Assembly: GCA_026419785.1 (NCBI GenBank)
Contig: JAODTK010003209.1
Coordinates: 124,001 to 188,000, forward strand
Direction of reading: 5' to 3'
Length of the DNA: 64,000 nucleotides
DNA from: Sclerodactyla briareus
Taxonomy: Eukaryota > Echinodermata > Holothuroidea > Dendrochirotida > Sclerodactylidae
Made by a program: the position numbers and the translations under genes. Shown here in pieces: positions 23,927 through 35,567 of the stretch; the first letter of the stretch is position 1; each line of letters opens with the position of its first letter. The notes below the pieces were generated by a model. That model made no database searches, was not told the DNA's origin, and saw nothing but the letters and a program-made list of their open reading frames with translations.

Positions 23927-25499
23927 AGATTTTAAAAGGACCTGATATGTACGCATTTCATTCCTTCGTCACGGTTTCAGTGATGTAGCAATGCCATAAG
24001 AAAATTGCTACTTTCACTTTGATGAATTCAACTAAATTGTTCTGCCATGGGTAGATTTTTAATATATGTCAACGTTACTTCACTCGGACAAGTATGACGC
24101 ATACCTTGTTCATCACGACAAAATATTACTTTTCCCATTGTTTATCATAGTGTTTTTCAACTATAGCATAATCACAGTCTTCATATTCGATTGCAAAACA
24201 TTACGCCGTTAATTTGAGGTTTTTTAATGAAAATTTAAGTGGCAATACCAAAATTAAGACTCAAAAATTGACGATCCGTTACGTTTTTTCGAACTTGGAC
24301 TGAAACAGTGTTCAAAAGAAAACCTATGGTCTAAAAAATATTTTGCATGTTTTATGTTCTCGGTTTGTTACGATGGTGTAATGCCCCCAAAACTTCCTAA
24401 CATTACAAAGGTCTGAGCAACTTTGCACCAAGAGGGAGCATTTGCAACTCTTACTATACTTATGTAGGTTAGATATATTGAATTTAACACGACAAATAAT
24501 AGATGCATTAGTGCAAGAAAAAAACGACCTAGTTGCCAGATTTGGGAAGCTTTGCAAGAATCCAGTTTTCAGACATTGACTCTTTTCATTCACCGGATAT
24601 TACATTGTAAACAGAATAATAAAGCTCACAGGAGTTGGAAATTCCTGCTCAATATCTACTATTTGGAGGATTTCATGACTACTTGTCTTGTTGGTAATAT
24701 GCCAACACTCACAAGTGGTTATCACTGGAGGGGGGCAGCCAAACAACAGGCAAGAGTTAACAAAGCGTTCATTGTTAAAATTGAAGTTCATTGCACGATC
24801 GTACCAATCTGATCTGAAATTGTTCTTGACCAAACTGGACCCACATGAGGACAACAGATTCGACAACCAAATGTCTAATTGATACTATTCACTGATGACA
24901 TGATGTGTGCGATAGTTAGTTGCTAGCTTCATGAAAAAGGAACCAATGAAGCCTAAATGTTTTTTAGTACAATTATGAGAGAGATGTCATTACATCCATA
25001 CCATGCAACCAGACCTAGTTGATCGGCGGTGATCCTTGCAAACAATCTGTCAGGCCTGCGCTGCACCAGTTCCATCTTACTAATTTCTCGGGATTCGTAT
25101 GGATCCAGACTGAGAAGCTAGATTCCAAACAGATACGAAAGAAAAGCATCAGAATATACTGGTAACATTTGGTTACTTCAGTCCCTGATACATTCGGTAA
25201 TTTAATTTATGCAATCTCCACGCAAGGCACAAAACCTTCTACATCTATGCAGGGGAAGGGGACTAAACAGCTATACCTGCATAAGGATACAAATCTCCGT
25301 AAAGTGACCTCTCCGGTTTCGTTGGGTTTCGTTGTGATTTGAAAATAAATGAGAGATTGCATCGAAAGAGTAAACATACCTATCGTGTGATTTGGTTCTC
25401 AGGTTCGACCGAGTTGTTTGTACGTGATGAATGTATTCTGCCGTTGATTATTATACCGTATATTATTTCTGCCGTTGTTTTCTGACATAATCAGGAGAG
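23927..25499. other. no recognisable feature
   Basis: No motif could be assigned. The distal part lies upstream of the L2 copy and could hold its degraded endonuclease region, but no endonuclease motif is readable. Confidence 0.4.
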
Positions 25500-27416
25500 G
25501 ACATACTCAGTGTTGGACAGTTTGATGAAACCCAATACCTCGGTGGTGGCCACACGATTAAACAATCTTAAAGGTTCATTCAGTTTGCCGACTACTTTAT
25601 CGACAAGATGATGAAGCGAAAAAGTGAGCTTGAAAATGTTGCATCCACACTGCACATTACTCGTCTTTGCTGAAACAGCGCTCCTAGAGTAGATTCATGC
25701 CAATACCCAAGAGCACTGTGCGACGTTATTAAGGCGTCACCACTCCAAAAAAAGCTCGCTGATGCTATACCCACCTGGCTACTGAAAGAAGACATTGACC
25801 GTCTCACACGACACTAATCACCAACTATGATTACGACTCTTTGGAATCTGGCACCGTCCTCAGTTCAACTAAAACAGCTATTGTCACACCCCATTCTTAA
25901 GAATATTTCCTTGAGCCCTACTCCATGATCAACTAGAGACCTGTTTCAAACTGTCTTCTTGGTGAAACAATTGAGCGCATTGTCTAAAACCAGTTGAATG
26001 GAATATTTAACTGCAAATGGCTTAAACGAGCCGTTGCAGTCTGCGTAATAAGAAGGGGCATCACTGAAACTGCCCTTTTGAAGGTCCATAACAAGAATTT
26101 GCCTGCAGGCTAGATAAAAAACGAGGCTGTTCCCTGGCACTACTTGACTTTGAGTCTGCGTTTGATCCCATTGACATGATATATGGTTGAAACCCTTCTG
26201 CTATTGGGACTTCATGGAAATGTCTAAAGTGGTTTAATCATTTGACCTTGAAAATATCATGCGCAAATTGTCAGTATCGACGGGGAGATCTCCACCGCCA
26301 GGCCTGTCAACAAAGGGGTTTCACAGGGATCGGTGCTCGGCCCTGTTTTTGTTCGATTTCACTAGCCATTCAGCAGAGGGTAAGAGATATCCGATCAGTT
26401 ATATCATATGCTGATGATATCAAGCTCTATATATCCTACGATCCTTCTGGCACAGCAGCGTCCAGTGTGCAATTGAAAAATTGCAAAATTGTATCCACTT
26501 AAATTAAGGGTTGGATGTCCAAGAATTATCTGAAACTGAATGAATAAAAAACAGACCTAATCAACATAATGTCTCAGTATAATCACGGTATTTATGGGGA
26601 TAGCACACCCATTGTTTCAGATGGTTGTGTTATCACTATATCTAGCGTTGTCAAAAAAAAAACCTTAGCGTATTGTTCGAATGACAAGTGTCCATGGTTC
26701 CACAGATATCGAGAGTTGTCAAGGTTGCTTTACCACCTTCGCAACATCGGAAGAGTGAGGCGCTATATATTATACTGCAGCTTGTAAGGCCGCAATTCAA
26801 AGTTAGTGTGTCTAAAATAGAATACATGCCGTGCTCCTCTGATGGGTGTACCTCAGAGTCAGATTCGGCGACTACCGAATATCAATAACAAAGCTGCCCG
26901 TATTATTGCAAGCGTGCCGATATCTGACCATATTACGCCAATTCGCAAAGCGCTGCACTGGCTACATGTCAGCAGCGACTACAGTTCCGCATCCCTGTTT
27001 ATGTATATAAGTGTCTCAACCACCTGGCTCCAAGCTATCTTCAAGATCTGTTGTCACTCTATCAGCATGGTCGTGCACTAAGATCGGCAGTGATCAATCT
27101 CTTCTAGTGAAGAAAGTCTCACGTAAGAGAATGAGGATCAAGCTTTCTCTGTTAGTGCCCACGGGTGTGGAATAATATTCACAGCACATTAGGATTCCTC
27201 ATCTTACATATATTTCGCAAACTACTTAAAACCCATATGTTTTGTAAGTTACTTTCACTAGCTTTGTTTTTATCTTTGTAAAGCGCTTAGATGCCTGTGA
27301 TTAAGCGCTATATAAGCACCGGTCATTATTATTATTATATTATTATATTATTATTAATTATTATTATTATTATTTTATTATTATTATTATTATTATATTA
27401 TTATTATTATTATTAT
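25500..27416 (+). mobile_element. L2-clade LINE, 1.9-kb 3' portion with ATT tail
   Basis: Plus-strand translation in changing frames gives DYFIDKMMKRKSELE (about 25590), DAIPTWLLKEDIDRL (25760), then EYLTANGLNEPLQSA (26005-26045), TETALLKVHN-like sequence (26060-26090), ARPVNKGVSQGSVLGPV (26300-26345), and SYADDIKLYISYDPSG (26405-26450), where YADD is the polymerase catalytic motif. Later come NNKAARIIASVPISDHITPI and RKALHWLHV (26885-26970), and FRKLLKTHMF (27220). The DNA ends tgtaaagcgcttag...taagcgctatataagc and (ATT)n 27324-27416. Product: reverse transcriptase that would copy element RNA at nicked target DNA. It is frameshifted throughout and inactive. The endonuclease is not seen. Confidence 0.85.
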
Positions 27417-27564
27417 GTAATTGTCTTCTATGTCTGGGAAGGGGAATGTGCCGTGTCACTAGGAAGTGTGTGTCTGCTATCAGTTTTCCTCTGTTGACTC
27501 TCAGAGACATTCTGTTTGTAATGTCCATATCGTTTCTCGTACCACAGCACCCTCATTAGAGCGC

Positions 27565-27858
27565 CAGGCGCGTACCGAGAGATTTGTCGGGGGGGGGGGG
27601 GGGGGGGGGGGGTTGAGGTCGGAACCCATGGGAAGTGCGCCCTTATAAATGGACTGGCCTTACCTCCCGATTGGCAAATAAGTAAACTGTATGGGCCCCT
27701 AGACACATGCTGCTGCAATATTTGATAAATCAACTGCAAAACCTCTACTGAACTGCAGAGAATAGTTTTGTGTTAAAAAAATTATTGATCCCTGGGTCAT
27801 AGGGTCTCCCGACCCCCCCCCCGGAACCCCCCCCCCCCTCCCCCGTGGTATGCCACTG
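27565..27858. mobile_element. hAT-like MITE with G24 and C-rich interior
   Basis: Ends are caggcgcgtaccgag (27565) and, on the reverse strand from 27858, cagtggcataccacg. They share 10 of 15 positions and resemble the CAGNGGCGTACC ends common in hAT elements. Inside is a 24-bp G run (27589-27612) and C runs near 27813-27843, which would be complementary in a folded strand. The flanking octamers tagagcgc and atatacgc match weakly, so the target duplication is decayed or absent. Confidence 0.45.
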
Positions 27859-28831
27859 ATATACGCTGCTGGAGGAGAGCGGCACTGTCAATTCCCTCCT
27901 AAGATGTTGAATCATGCGCTTCAAATGTTGTGACTTGTTGATAATTACAGCCATGGCCTAATTCCGACTTCCTACTCGAATTACATTACATTACATTACA
28001 TATGAATATCGATTTAGTGACAGGGGTGACAGGAGTTTGATTGCATTGTTATTCGCTCATGCCTACATTTCTCTTTTAAAAAGATAGATAATTAAAGCCT
28101 GAATGCTACTTGATACAGTTCATTAAACTCTTCGGAGGAGGAAGGCGGATTGATGATTGCCTTAGCGTATCTCGACCAAATGTGGTTTCATGTCATGGCA
28201 TCATGAAAGCATCGCCTTGTCCCTTCAAGCGACGCCAAAGGAACCCCAAAATCAAGTCGATTATTATATTTTAAAAAGGTAATACGAGCGTTCCTGATCA
28301 GCTCTTGAAAAACGAGATAAACACCAAGGAGGCCCCAAATTAGTCGTTAATTACATTAGGTCATATGCGCCCGAGGATGTATGCAATAGTCTCAGCTGGG
28401 AGAATTTCTATTGATCGGACCCCCAATCTCAAAAAGGGTTTGCACCCTGTGCTGAAGGGTTGTTATACCAATATGAATGAAATACAGGCCACTTTACCTG
28501 TTCTATATAATGCATCAGCTCCTCTCGATTAATTGAGGAGGGTATGAAAGTTATGGTGACCGGAATGAACGTTTTGGCCACATTATGGCGCCGCAAAATA
28601 TTACAGTACGAAAATAGTGAAAAACGTTTCGTTTATACCCAAGGTTTGCAGTACAATTCTTTCACCTTTGAAATTCCGGGTTCGCTACCTTTCCCTTCTA
28701 TTAGACGCATTTTATTATACACTATCTATTGTCATCAATCGAATAACACATAGCGTACGCAGTGGTGTGGTTGAATGGTCGTTGGCGGATTTACGGCGGC
28801 GACCTTCCGATTCGAAAGAGAATGGAAGATA
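27859..28831. other. unassigned; small (TTACA)n tract
   Basis: A short (ttaca) pentamer repeat lies at 27981-28002. Otherwise no feature could be supported. Confidence 0.4.
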
Positions 28832-29020
28832 CTACACAGGATCATCATAGGTAGTATCCATTTTTTCATCATAGATTAAAAATGGTTGTGTTTGATTGGG
28901 TCTAGATTTTATGGCGGATTTCGCATCGGCAATCGAAGGAGTGGGGTATGTAGGTATGCTGGTGACTGATGAGGAATTTTGAGAGCTAACAGTTAATAAT
29001 GAAACGAGGAAGATAACCAA
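28832..29020 (-). CDS. candidate terminal exon, unknown protein
   Basis: The 62-codon minus-strand frame opens straight after a stop, with ttatag before it as a possible splice acceptor, and ends at a stop. It begins with a hydrophobic run (VIFLVSLLTVSS), followed by a Ser/Thr/Pro-rich and then acidic tail with tyrosines (FLIYDEK, TTYDDPV). This could be the last exon of a membrane protein, with the tail in the cytoplasm. There is no ATG, no recognised family and no neighbouring exon, so a chance frame is quite possible. Confidence 0.2.
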   Translation of the reverse strand: MVIFLVSLLTVSSQNSSSVTSIPTYPTPSIADAKSAIKSRPNQTQPFLIYDEKMDTTYDDPV

Positions 29021-29459
29021 CTATAAGCTCATTATTAGGACACCGTAGAAAAGATAAACTGCACCTACCGAAGCGCTCTGACGAGACTGGCCGCATGATA
29101 TTCATTGGAGAGACATGCGCTAGTCAGTACACGATTCACAGACGTCAGTGTACATGGATTTTACCGAGTGGGTGTTCATATTTTTTTGTCTCTGTTAATT
29201 CTTCCCTCATCACAATATGAACAAGTAGACCCCTCCGGAGTTTGCATGATATTCGGCATCCTGTGAGGCGAATATAAAGGCATCCAATCTCCGATTTTTT
29301 GCACGTCATGCATAAGACAAAATCTCGCTCGATCTATTTCGACCAGCACACGGCAATGAGCGAATAGCAGAGGAACGATCCCGTGATCGTTTCGAGGGAT
29401 TGAATTGTATGAAAAATATTGGAAACTGGACCCAACCTCTGATCACAACCTCTGGCCAC
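29021..29459. other. no recognisable feature
   Basis: No motif, repeat or domain seen. Confidence 0.4.
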
Positions 29460-29655
29460 CAAGACCTTAACTTTTTTCATGTTTTCCTTTTCCTCTTTTT
29501 TTCCTCTTTTTTTCTTTCTCTTCTCGCATCCGCTCGATTTTTTCCTCCTCCGCTCCCCTGACACCCTCTCGATTTTCCCCGACGTGGGGGGGGGGGAGCA
29601 CTGCTCCCCGACGGGGGGGGGTGCCTCCCGCTGGCGCCGCCCCGGCTTGCACCAT
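29460..29655 (-). mobile_element. GC-rich end of a hAT-like element related to 22167-22891
   Basis: Read on the minus strand from about 29648, the sequence starts ccggggcggcgccagcggg and continues through ccgtcggggagc and acgtcggggaaaatc. This follows the same order as the left end of the 22167 element (ggtggcaccagcggggggc...agtcggggaatttt). The opposite end could not be located, so the copy may be truncated. The purine-rich stretch 29479-29560 lies inside it. Confidence 0.4.
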
Positions 29656-29794
29656 ATTGACTTGAAAATATTTGAGCGCTCCCCCCCCCCCTTTACCCTC
29701 CTTCTCCAATACCAACGGTACACATACACTTTCTGTTTATACGGCTGACAGGCACTCTTAAAAATAGAAAAAGTTAATAATCACATTATTTAGT

Positions 29795-29905
29795 AGCACA
29801 CCTATCCCTTGTTGTGTAAGGAATTACACCACATTGTGTGAAGGTTGTTGTAAAAAATGGGCAGATTATACACAATGACTGTGTAATTACACACAATGCT
29901 TAAGT
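29795..29905. repeat. TTACACA-motif repeat with 14-bp palindrome
   Basis: About 110 bp packed with ttacac/gtgtaa motifs in both orientations, including the perfect palindrome tgtgtaattacaca at 29880-29893. A similar motif-rich segment occurs at 36285-36425. They may be copies of one short foldback element, but no full-length alignment is obvious. Confidence 0.4.
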
Positions 29906-29979
29906 GTGCACGTAAAGCTTTGTTTGGGAAAAAAGCATGAAAAGGCGTAGCTTTCAATTTTTCATTCCAAAAAGTGTTA

Positions 29980-30485
29980 TTGTTTATTTCATAACGATTT
30001 TCGGAAAGCATATCTCCAAATACGCACCACGATGACCAAACTTCCGTTGATACAAACCACTCGATGAACCGATCTCTCACCGGTTCCTACCCTGAACCAC
30101 TTTTCAAAACCCAATTTAACATCACCAGGATGTAGTTCATCATTGGAATATAGTTTTCGGTGTCTCTCATCAAGTGCCATTTCCTCGTCCTCCGTCGGAT
30201 ATTTTCCAGCGAACGTATTTAAACCTGCCAAAAGTCACAATTCGTAGGTGATTCTTGTGGATACTCGGTAACGCTGGTTGTACTGGTGGAGTTTCATGGT
30301 AATCCAACCTTTATGACATTGCCCTTAATCAACAGCTGGGTTGTTAGCAGATGAATATAGCTCCCGCGAGTCTGGGTCCGATAACGCAAACTATGGAAAT
30401 CCTGCCCGATCTCGTCGCTAATCATTCCGAGAATGGAGGTTTTTAATTCCATCACAAGAGACAAAATTAGAATCCTTATGGTGCC
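29980..30485 (-). pseudogene. F5/8 type C (discoidin)-like domain, frameshifted
   Basis: Minus-strand segments, joined across frame changes, follow the order of an F5/8 type C domain. An LVMELKTSILGMISD segment corresponds to the opening PLGME..I.D.QI. Then come a RGSYIH segment and NNPAVD-GQ followed by IKVGLP (the QWIQVDLG strand), TTSV then ESPTNCDFWQV (the CD.WVT region), KYVRWKISDGG (YS.DG) and finally PVRDRFIEW with VWSSWC (the RFIR..P...W...C end). About 150 residues is the normal domain size. Such domains bind carbohydrate or phospholipid in secreted or surface proteins. At least four frame changes are needed, so this is a pseudogene, an error-rich assembly of a real exon, or a misreading. 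Splice signals are unclear. Confidence 0.4.
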
Positions 30486-31879
30486 ACCACGACTGTACGG
30501 TTTAATCATTCTCGATCGCTAATAAAATTTGTGAAATCGTCGCTATCTAGCTCTAAGCATGTCAGAAGATACTGATTAAAAATAGTTACTTTGCTTTCAA
30601 TCTGGCTCACCGTGATTTGAGTATATTGTGTTCGCTAACCAATGTACTTGATGAACGCGAACTTAGGATTCTTGTCATAGCATTTAAAACTACCAACAAA
30701 ACGTAGTCTGGACTCTGAGTACGTTAATCAGCTTATGCAGTTGACGTTTCAGATTAACGATGTCAGAGAGGAGAGAAGTTTATGAGAGTAACTGACGTCC
30801 CCATACACTGACTAAATATTTCAGAGGAGGGGGTGGTAGTGGGGCGGTGTTGCTGTGTGTGAGCACGAACATCAATGTTATGAGAAATGACATCATACTT
30901 ATACAAAAAAAACGCACTAAGAAATAATGATATTGATTACCGTCTCGGTTTTTTTGGCAGAAACACACGTTTTGAACCAGGGTGGTTCTCTGAAAAAACA
31001 ACGGGTTGATTCAAAGACATCACCGTCAGAACGCGGTACTTCCTAGTAGGGTCGCTTATAACAAGTGCTCTTTTCTTTGCATGTGCAAATGACCTGATTA
31101 CACGTCTAAAACATATAAAGATAAAAAAACAGGGCTGGACATGGATGCCTGAAATACAACATCACTTGGGAGCAATATGATACGGTTTAGGCCACGCTTG
31201 GCTAAAAGATGATTGTGATCAATAACAGCGGGAATTAGCCGAACAAACCTTGCAAAGGAGGGAAATTGTGATGTTCAGCTACATACTTCATGCACTGATG
31301 AAGAAAAGTCCCACTTCTCATTAAAACTAAGGTCCAACAGTCCAGGACTCCAGATCAGGTAGCCCTCAATCAAATTCCCTTGCAGTATTGGAATGACAAC
31401 TGCAGGATGAATTATAAAGAGCAATATATTCGTTGCGAAAACTTAATGTGGCGGTCGTCCAAACCCGAAGTTCTTCGGGGGACTTTCGTTACGGAGTTAC
31501 GTCCTTGAAGTTTGTGCGTTGTATTGCGCAAGAAGAATCGAACGCCATCACCTCATGCAATAAAAAAAAAAATGATGTCATACTTCAAACCCTGTAAACA
31601 TCTTTGGTTTTCCAATGAAATTCACACATGATTTTTACTTTGGGAAGCATTAAGTCCTAATCGGGAGCCTTGCTGTAGTGGGTTGGGTAGGTGTTGAAGG
31701 TTACTTTGATGAGAGAAAGAAACCGAAAACTTTTGCAGAATGTTAGTTTATTCAACACAATGAAACATGAAATACCATGACAAGCTTCCTCCCGGGTTAA
31801 GACTTAAGATTCGGGTTTTAATAGTCTTGTATCAAGGCAGCGCCTCGTCACACACTAGCACCTTAATCCCCTGGTCATG
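30486..31879. other. no recognisable feature
   Basis: Possible upstream exons of the F5/8C-like domain would lie here on the minus strand, but none is legible. Confidence 0.4.
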
Positions 31880-32158
31880 GTAACCTGATGAAGACCTTGC
31901 CCGCATCACCCGGTTGGTGGCGGCAAGGTCTTCATCGTTTCGCTCAACGACCTACTACACACCCCTGGCAGCCTGGCGCCTACTTCCGTTACCTTCGCAG
32001 TAACCACTTTTACACGTGGGGGTGGCGTGAGACATTCGAGGAGACCAGCCTTGTCTACACACTGCGGAAAACCCTCGGGCTTTCATTGGGAGTCGAACCT
32101 CACGATCTATTGATCCTACGTTCGGAGCTCTACCGGACTGAGCTAATCCAACTGTGAC
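31880..32158 (-). mobile_element. tRNA-derived SINE with terminal hairpin
   Basis: The minus strand starts with a tRNA-like head. It has box A tagctcagtccggtagagc (32145-32127) and box B ggttcgactcc (32099-32089), at a spacing normal for an internal RNA polymerase III promoter. The acceptor-stem halves do not pair, so this is not a functional tRNA gene. The body continues to a perfect 15-bp inverted repeat, gatgaagaccttgcc (31887-31901) and ggcaaggtcttcatc (31922-31936), separated by 20 bases. An 89-codon plus-strand frame across the element is a by-product. Confidence 0.6.
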
Positions 32159-33380
32159 GTCATGCCGTTAATTGCGCCCATTGGGTTCTCCCCTCAATTT
32201 CTCTGCATAATGGACCAAACTTTGATAGGCCTATACTCACCTCGTAACGTCGTACGGAAAAAATTGTGGTTTGGAACCTATGATACAGTTGTTGTTATTC
32301 TCCACGAGATACCATCTGTTGTATTCGAGCCTGCCTCGATAGTGTTGTAGAGTCATGTCGTCTGGTAAATCGGCGAAAAAAACCGACGGCGACGTTCGCA
32401 TGGAGTCACGATGAAAATTCTTCCGCCGTTCCATTCGATATCGAAACGATATTATTTAGTCAGTATAATGTTCGATAATCCATGCTGTACTCCTTCAGTT
32501 AGAATATGAATGTAGATATGAAGGTGCAAACAACTTGCGAATTATTTTTCCCGATGAGTTCAGGAATTTGTATTTTTTTTTTCCAGATATTAAGAGCACA
32601 GATGCAAAGGTTACGTGCTGTCGAAACAAAGGGGAAAAGAACTGTTTTAGGACTTGACTATCAGTTGTACTTTAGAATTAATAGTAATAGATCAGATATT
32701 ATTACGTAACCCCACATCGAAACCAGTAATTCCACATTAAAACCACGTCCTAACCAGTTTTCATTTTTTTCCTGTCTTGTTTTTGTTTTTTCGTTTGACG
32801 CACGAAGCCCTTGTACATCTTAGCTCTTCAGTATAGCGCTTTATACGGATACAGCGCCTAACGAAACGCCGGTTGTACTCGACGCCTCACAGGTCCTTAT
32901 TTAGCACCTGGGTTAGAGGGAGCCTCTGGTCCCTACTATGACTGATCTTATAACGCACTTCGATGACAGGAACCTGCCAATTTTGATAGCTAGTAGTTTT
33001 ATCGAAATGATCAATTAATCCGTCTTCCATAACTGTTGATATATCGTCATAGGCATTGCTCTAAAAGTTGAGTTTGTATTCTTCATTCAGTCGTTTTCAT
33101 GCGTTTGAATGTTAAGAAGCCAATCGCTGTGCCGATCGCATCGAGTTGGATCTCTCTAGCATATGGTTCCAATTTATGAACATGTTTTTGTGAGCACTCC
33201 AGACGTCTGACTGTTCTCTCGCGATAATGTGTGCGAGACAGCGGGATCAACCCTTGCTCCTATACGTGAGGGCCGTAATGGAGGTCATGGGGTGGGTGGG
33301 GTGGGTTTATGGTGTGGGTGAGATTTGATTGAAACAAGAAGAATTGTGATTCCTACAGCTTCTCTCTCCTACATAGATAT
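32159..33380. other. unassigned; G-rich patch
   Basis: No gene or repeat is recognised. A patch with five short G runs lies at 33288-33322. Confidence 0.4.
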
Positions 33381-33805
33381 AACCAACCGTGAACATCTAT
33401 AATGGAGATTTGCTTCGAATTACACTCATTACTTTACCTACTACTACTACTACTACTGCGATTGAATTATCAAGTCTTTTCTGTCCAAGTTTATTCTTGA
33501 TAAAATTGTAATGTCCCCAATATGTTTACCTTACAATAATACTACTACTCCACATATGTTATCGACTTCTGACTAGTGTATCACTAACCTATACTGCTGT
33601 CTTCTGAATGACTGAACCAACCGTGACACTATATTGAGATTTGCTTCGAATTACACTCATTACTGCGATTCAATTATCAAGTCTGTTTCTACCAAGTTAC
33701 TCTTGATGGAATTGTAATGTTCCCAATATGTTACCTTACAATAATAATACTATGTTACTCTTTTGACTAGTTAGCACTATCCAACTGCTATCTTCTGAAT
33801 GACTG
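33381..33805 (+). repeat. two-copy tandem duplication of about 190-235 bp
   Basis: Copy a, 33381-33613, and copy b, 33614-33805, start aaccaaccgtga and end cttctgaatgactg. They share gagatttgcttcgaattac, actgcgatt, attatcaagtct and ttaccttacaata. Copy a carries an extra (ACT)n tract (33441-33458) and other insertions, so the copies differ in length. Confidence 0.85.
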
Positions 33806-35445
33806 TTAACAATTACCTGTTGGAATTGCTCTGGACTTTTCCGGGTGTTCTTTTTACACATTGCCGTGTGGAATCACAGTTACTCCGTTTTACACGCAAT
33901 AATTCTGAGTTCCAGGTCCAGGATTGATCTGAGCTTCTTCCCTGAGTGGCTGTACTTGCAGTATCGATGGGCAAAATTTGGGCTTGGACTTTCATCGTAG
34001 GTTTCATGGGTTAGTTCCGAGATAGTGGCATAAGTTTTCGTCTGTCAGCTGGGAGCAGTCATTTTACATAGTTCTGAGAAATGGTATTATCTGGTATTGT
34101 TTCCGCCTCCTCATGACTGGGGAGTGGAATGGCGGAAGCAGGTTGGACTGGTGTTAACCCTGCCTTGATATAATCTAAACACTAGTGTGAGAAGACATAT
34201 TTTTGGATAATTGTAATGATGTGCAGACGCCACCTCTCTTAAAAATATGTGCTTCTTACTTCCGTTCTTACTGACGCTGGCTTGATTTTCATGCTTTGTC
34301 TTCTTGTAGTAGTATCCCTTACAAACTTAATACTGTCTTCCTTGTTTAGAATATTTCTGCAACTTACTATGTTCTACATCGTACTTATGTCCTGTCGTAA
34401 ATGTCTCGATGGTCATCAAGTTCAATACTCTCAATCTGTCCCCGTAACTTTGTTTGTCTGAGATCCGGTCCTAATTGGCTACTCCTTTGTACATCCTTCC
34501 AGTAGTTTGATGCTTTGTTCAAATAAGGTCACCAACTGGGAAACAGTAGTCCAGATGCGGCCTTACTATAACTTTATAATTTATAAATTATAATTTTTCA
34601 AAGTGTTGAAGTTCCACCTAATTATACCATAACCACTCGGTCTCCCCCCCCCCCTTTTCTTGCCAGCTTCGACTTCGTCCTCGGAAGTTTGTCTATAAGA
34701 TATTATTACCTGAAACGTAATATAGGACTGCGCATTTCCCAGCCATAGAAGGATATCTGGCCACTTTATCATTCCATTCCAATGATCTATCGATATTCTC
34801 TTGTAATCGCACTTATCTTCCTCTTCCATTTAGCGAGCCGTAATCACTTTTGTGCTTCATCTGCCAAATTTACCCTCAACCTGGAATTACAACCTAATTC
34901 AAGTCGTTCATCATATACATCCGTTAAAACATAGTGCATCAAGAACTGATCTCTGCACTACTGAGCTATTTCAAATCTGACCCATCTATCACAACCCGCT
35001 GTCGTCGATTTCGTAGCACCGCAGTCATCCAATTCATTATTTCACTCGCTGTTCCATGTGAAGGGACTGTCGTGATGAGAGTTAGTATGTGTTGTTAGCC
35101 ACTGTGTATATCAAACCAACTATTTCGGTCGGATATACAACATACTACAGCTAACTTAATGGGTAATGCCACTCTTTGCATCCAGTACTCAGCACTTGTG
35201 AACGCATAATTTTCATTCATGAATCCATGGTATATATTTTGTATTCACCTATCATTTTCTAAATGGCCCATGATAGCATCTCTCCTACCTTTGCCCGGAA
35301 CAAAGTCAATTCCAGCCGGTGGTTTGACACATCATATCTCACTCCTACTTGAAACATGGTTAATGTTTGCAGTCTTCCCATCATCTGTATATTAGCGTCA
35401 CTATATTCCTTAGAATTCATAGGTTCCGCATCTCCACAGTCATTT

Positions 35446-35447
<2 letters not shown>
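33806..35447. other. no recognisable feature
   Basis: No motif seen. Palindromic AT sequence at 34575-34593. Confidence 0.4.
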
Positions 35448-35490
<43 letters not shown>

Positions 35491-35567
35491 TATTATTATT
35501 ATTATTATTATTATATTATTATTATTATTAAGTATTAGTATTATTATTATTATTATTATTAATTATT
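35448..35567. repeat. (ATT)n microsatellite
   Basis: About 120 bp of ATT with small interruptions. Unlike the other ATT tracts, no LINE 3' end can be read next to it. Confidence 0.95.

Noticed and set aside
29334..29748. Lys/Glu-rich or Ser/Phe-rich protein
   Set aside because: The frames follow a purine-rich tract in a GC-capped mobile-element fragment; opposite strands are open alike.
31888..32157. 89-codon open frame as a gene
   Set aside because: It runs antisense through a tRNA-derived SINE and across its hairpin.
32085..32158. functional tRNA gene
   Set aside because: A and B boxes are good, but the acceptor-stem halves do not pair and a SINE body follows.
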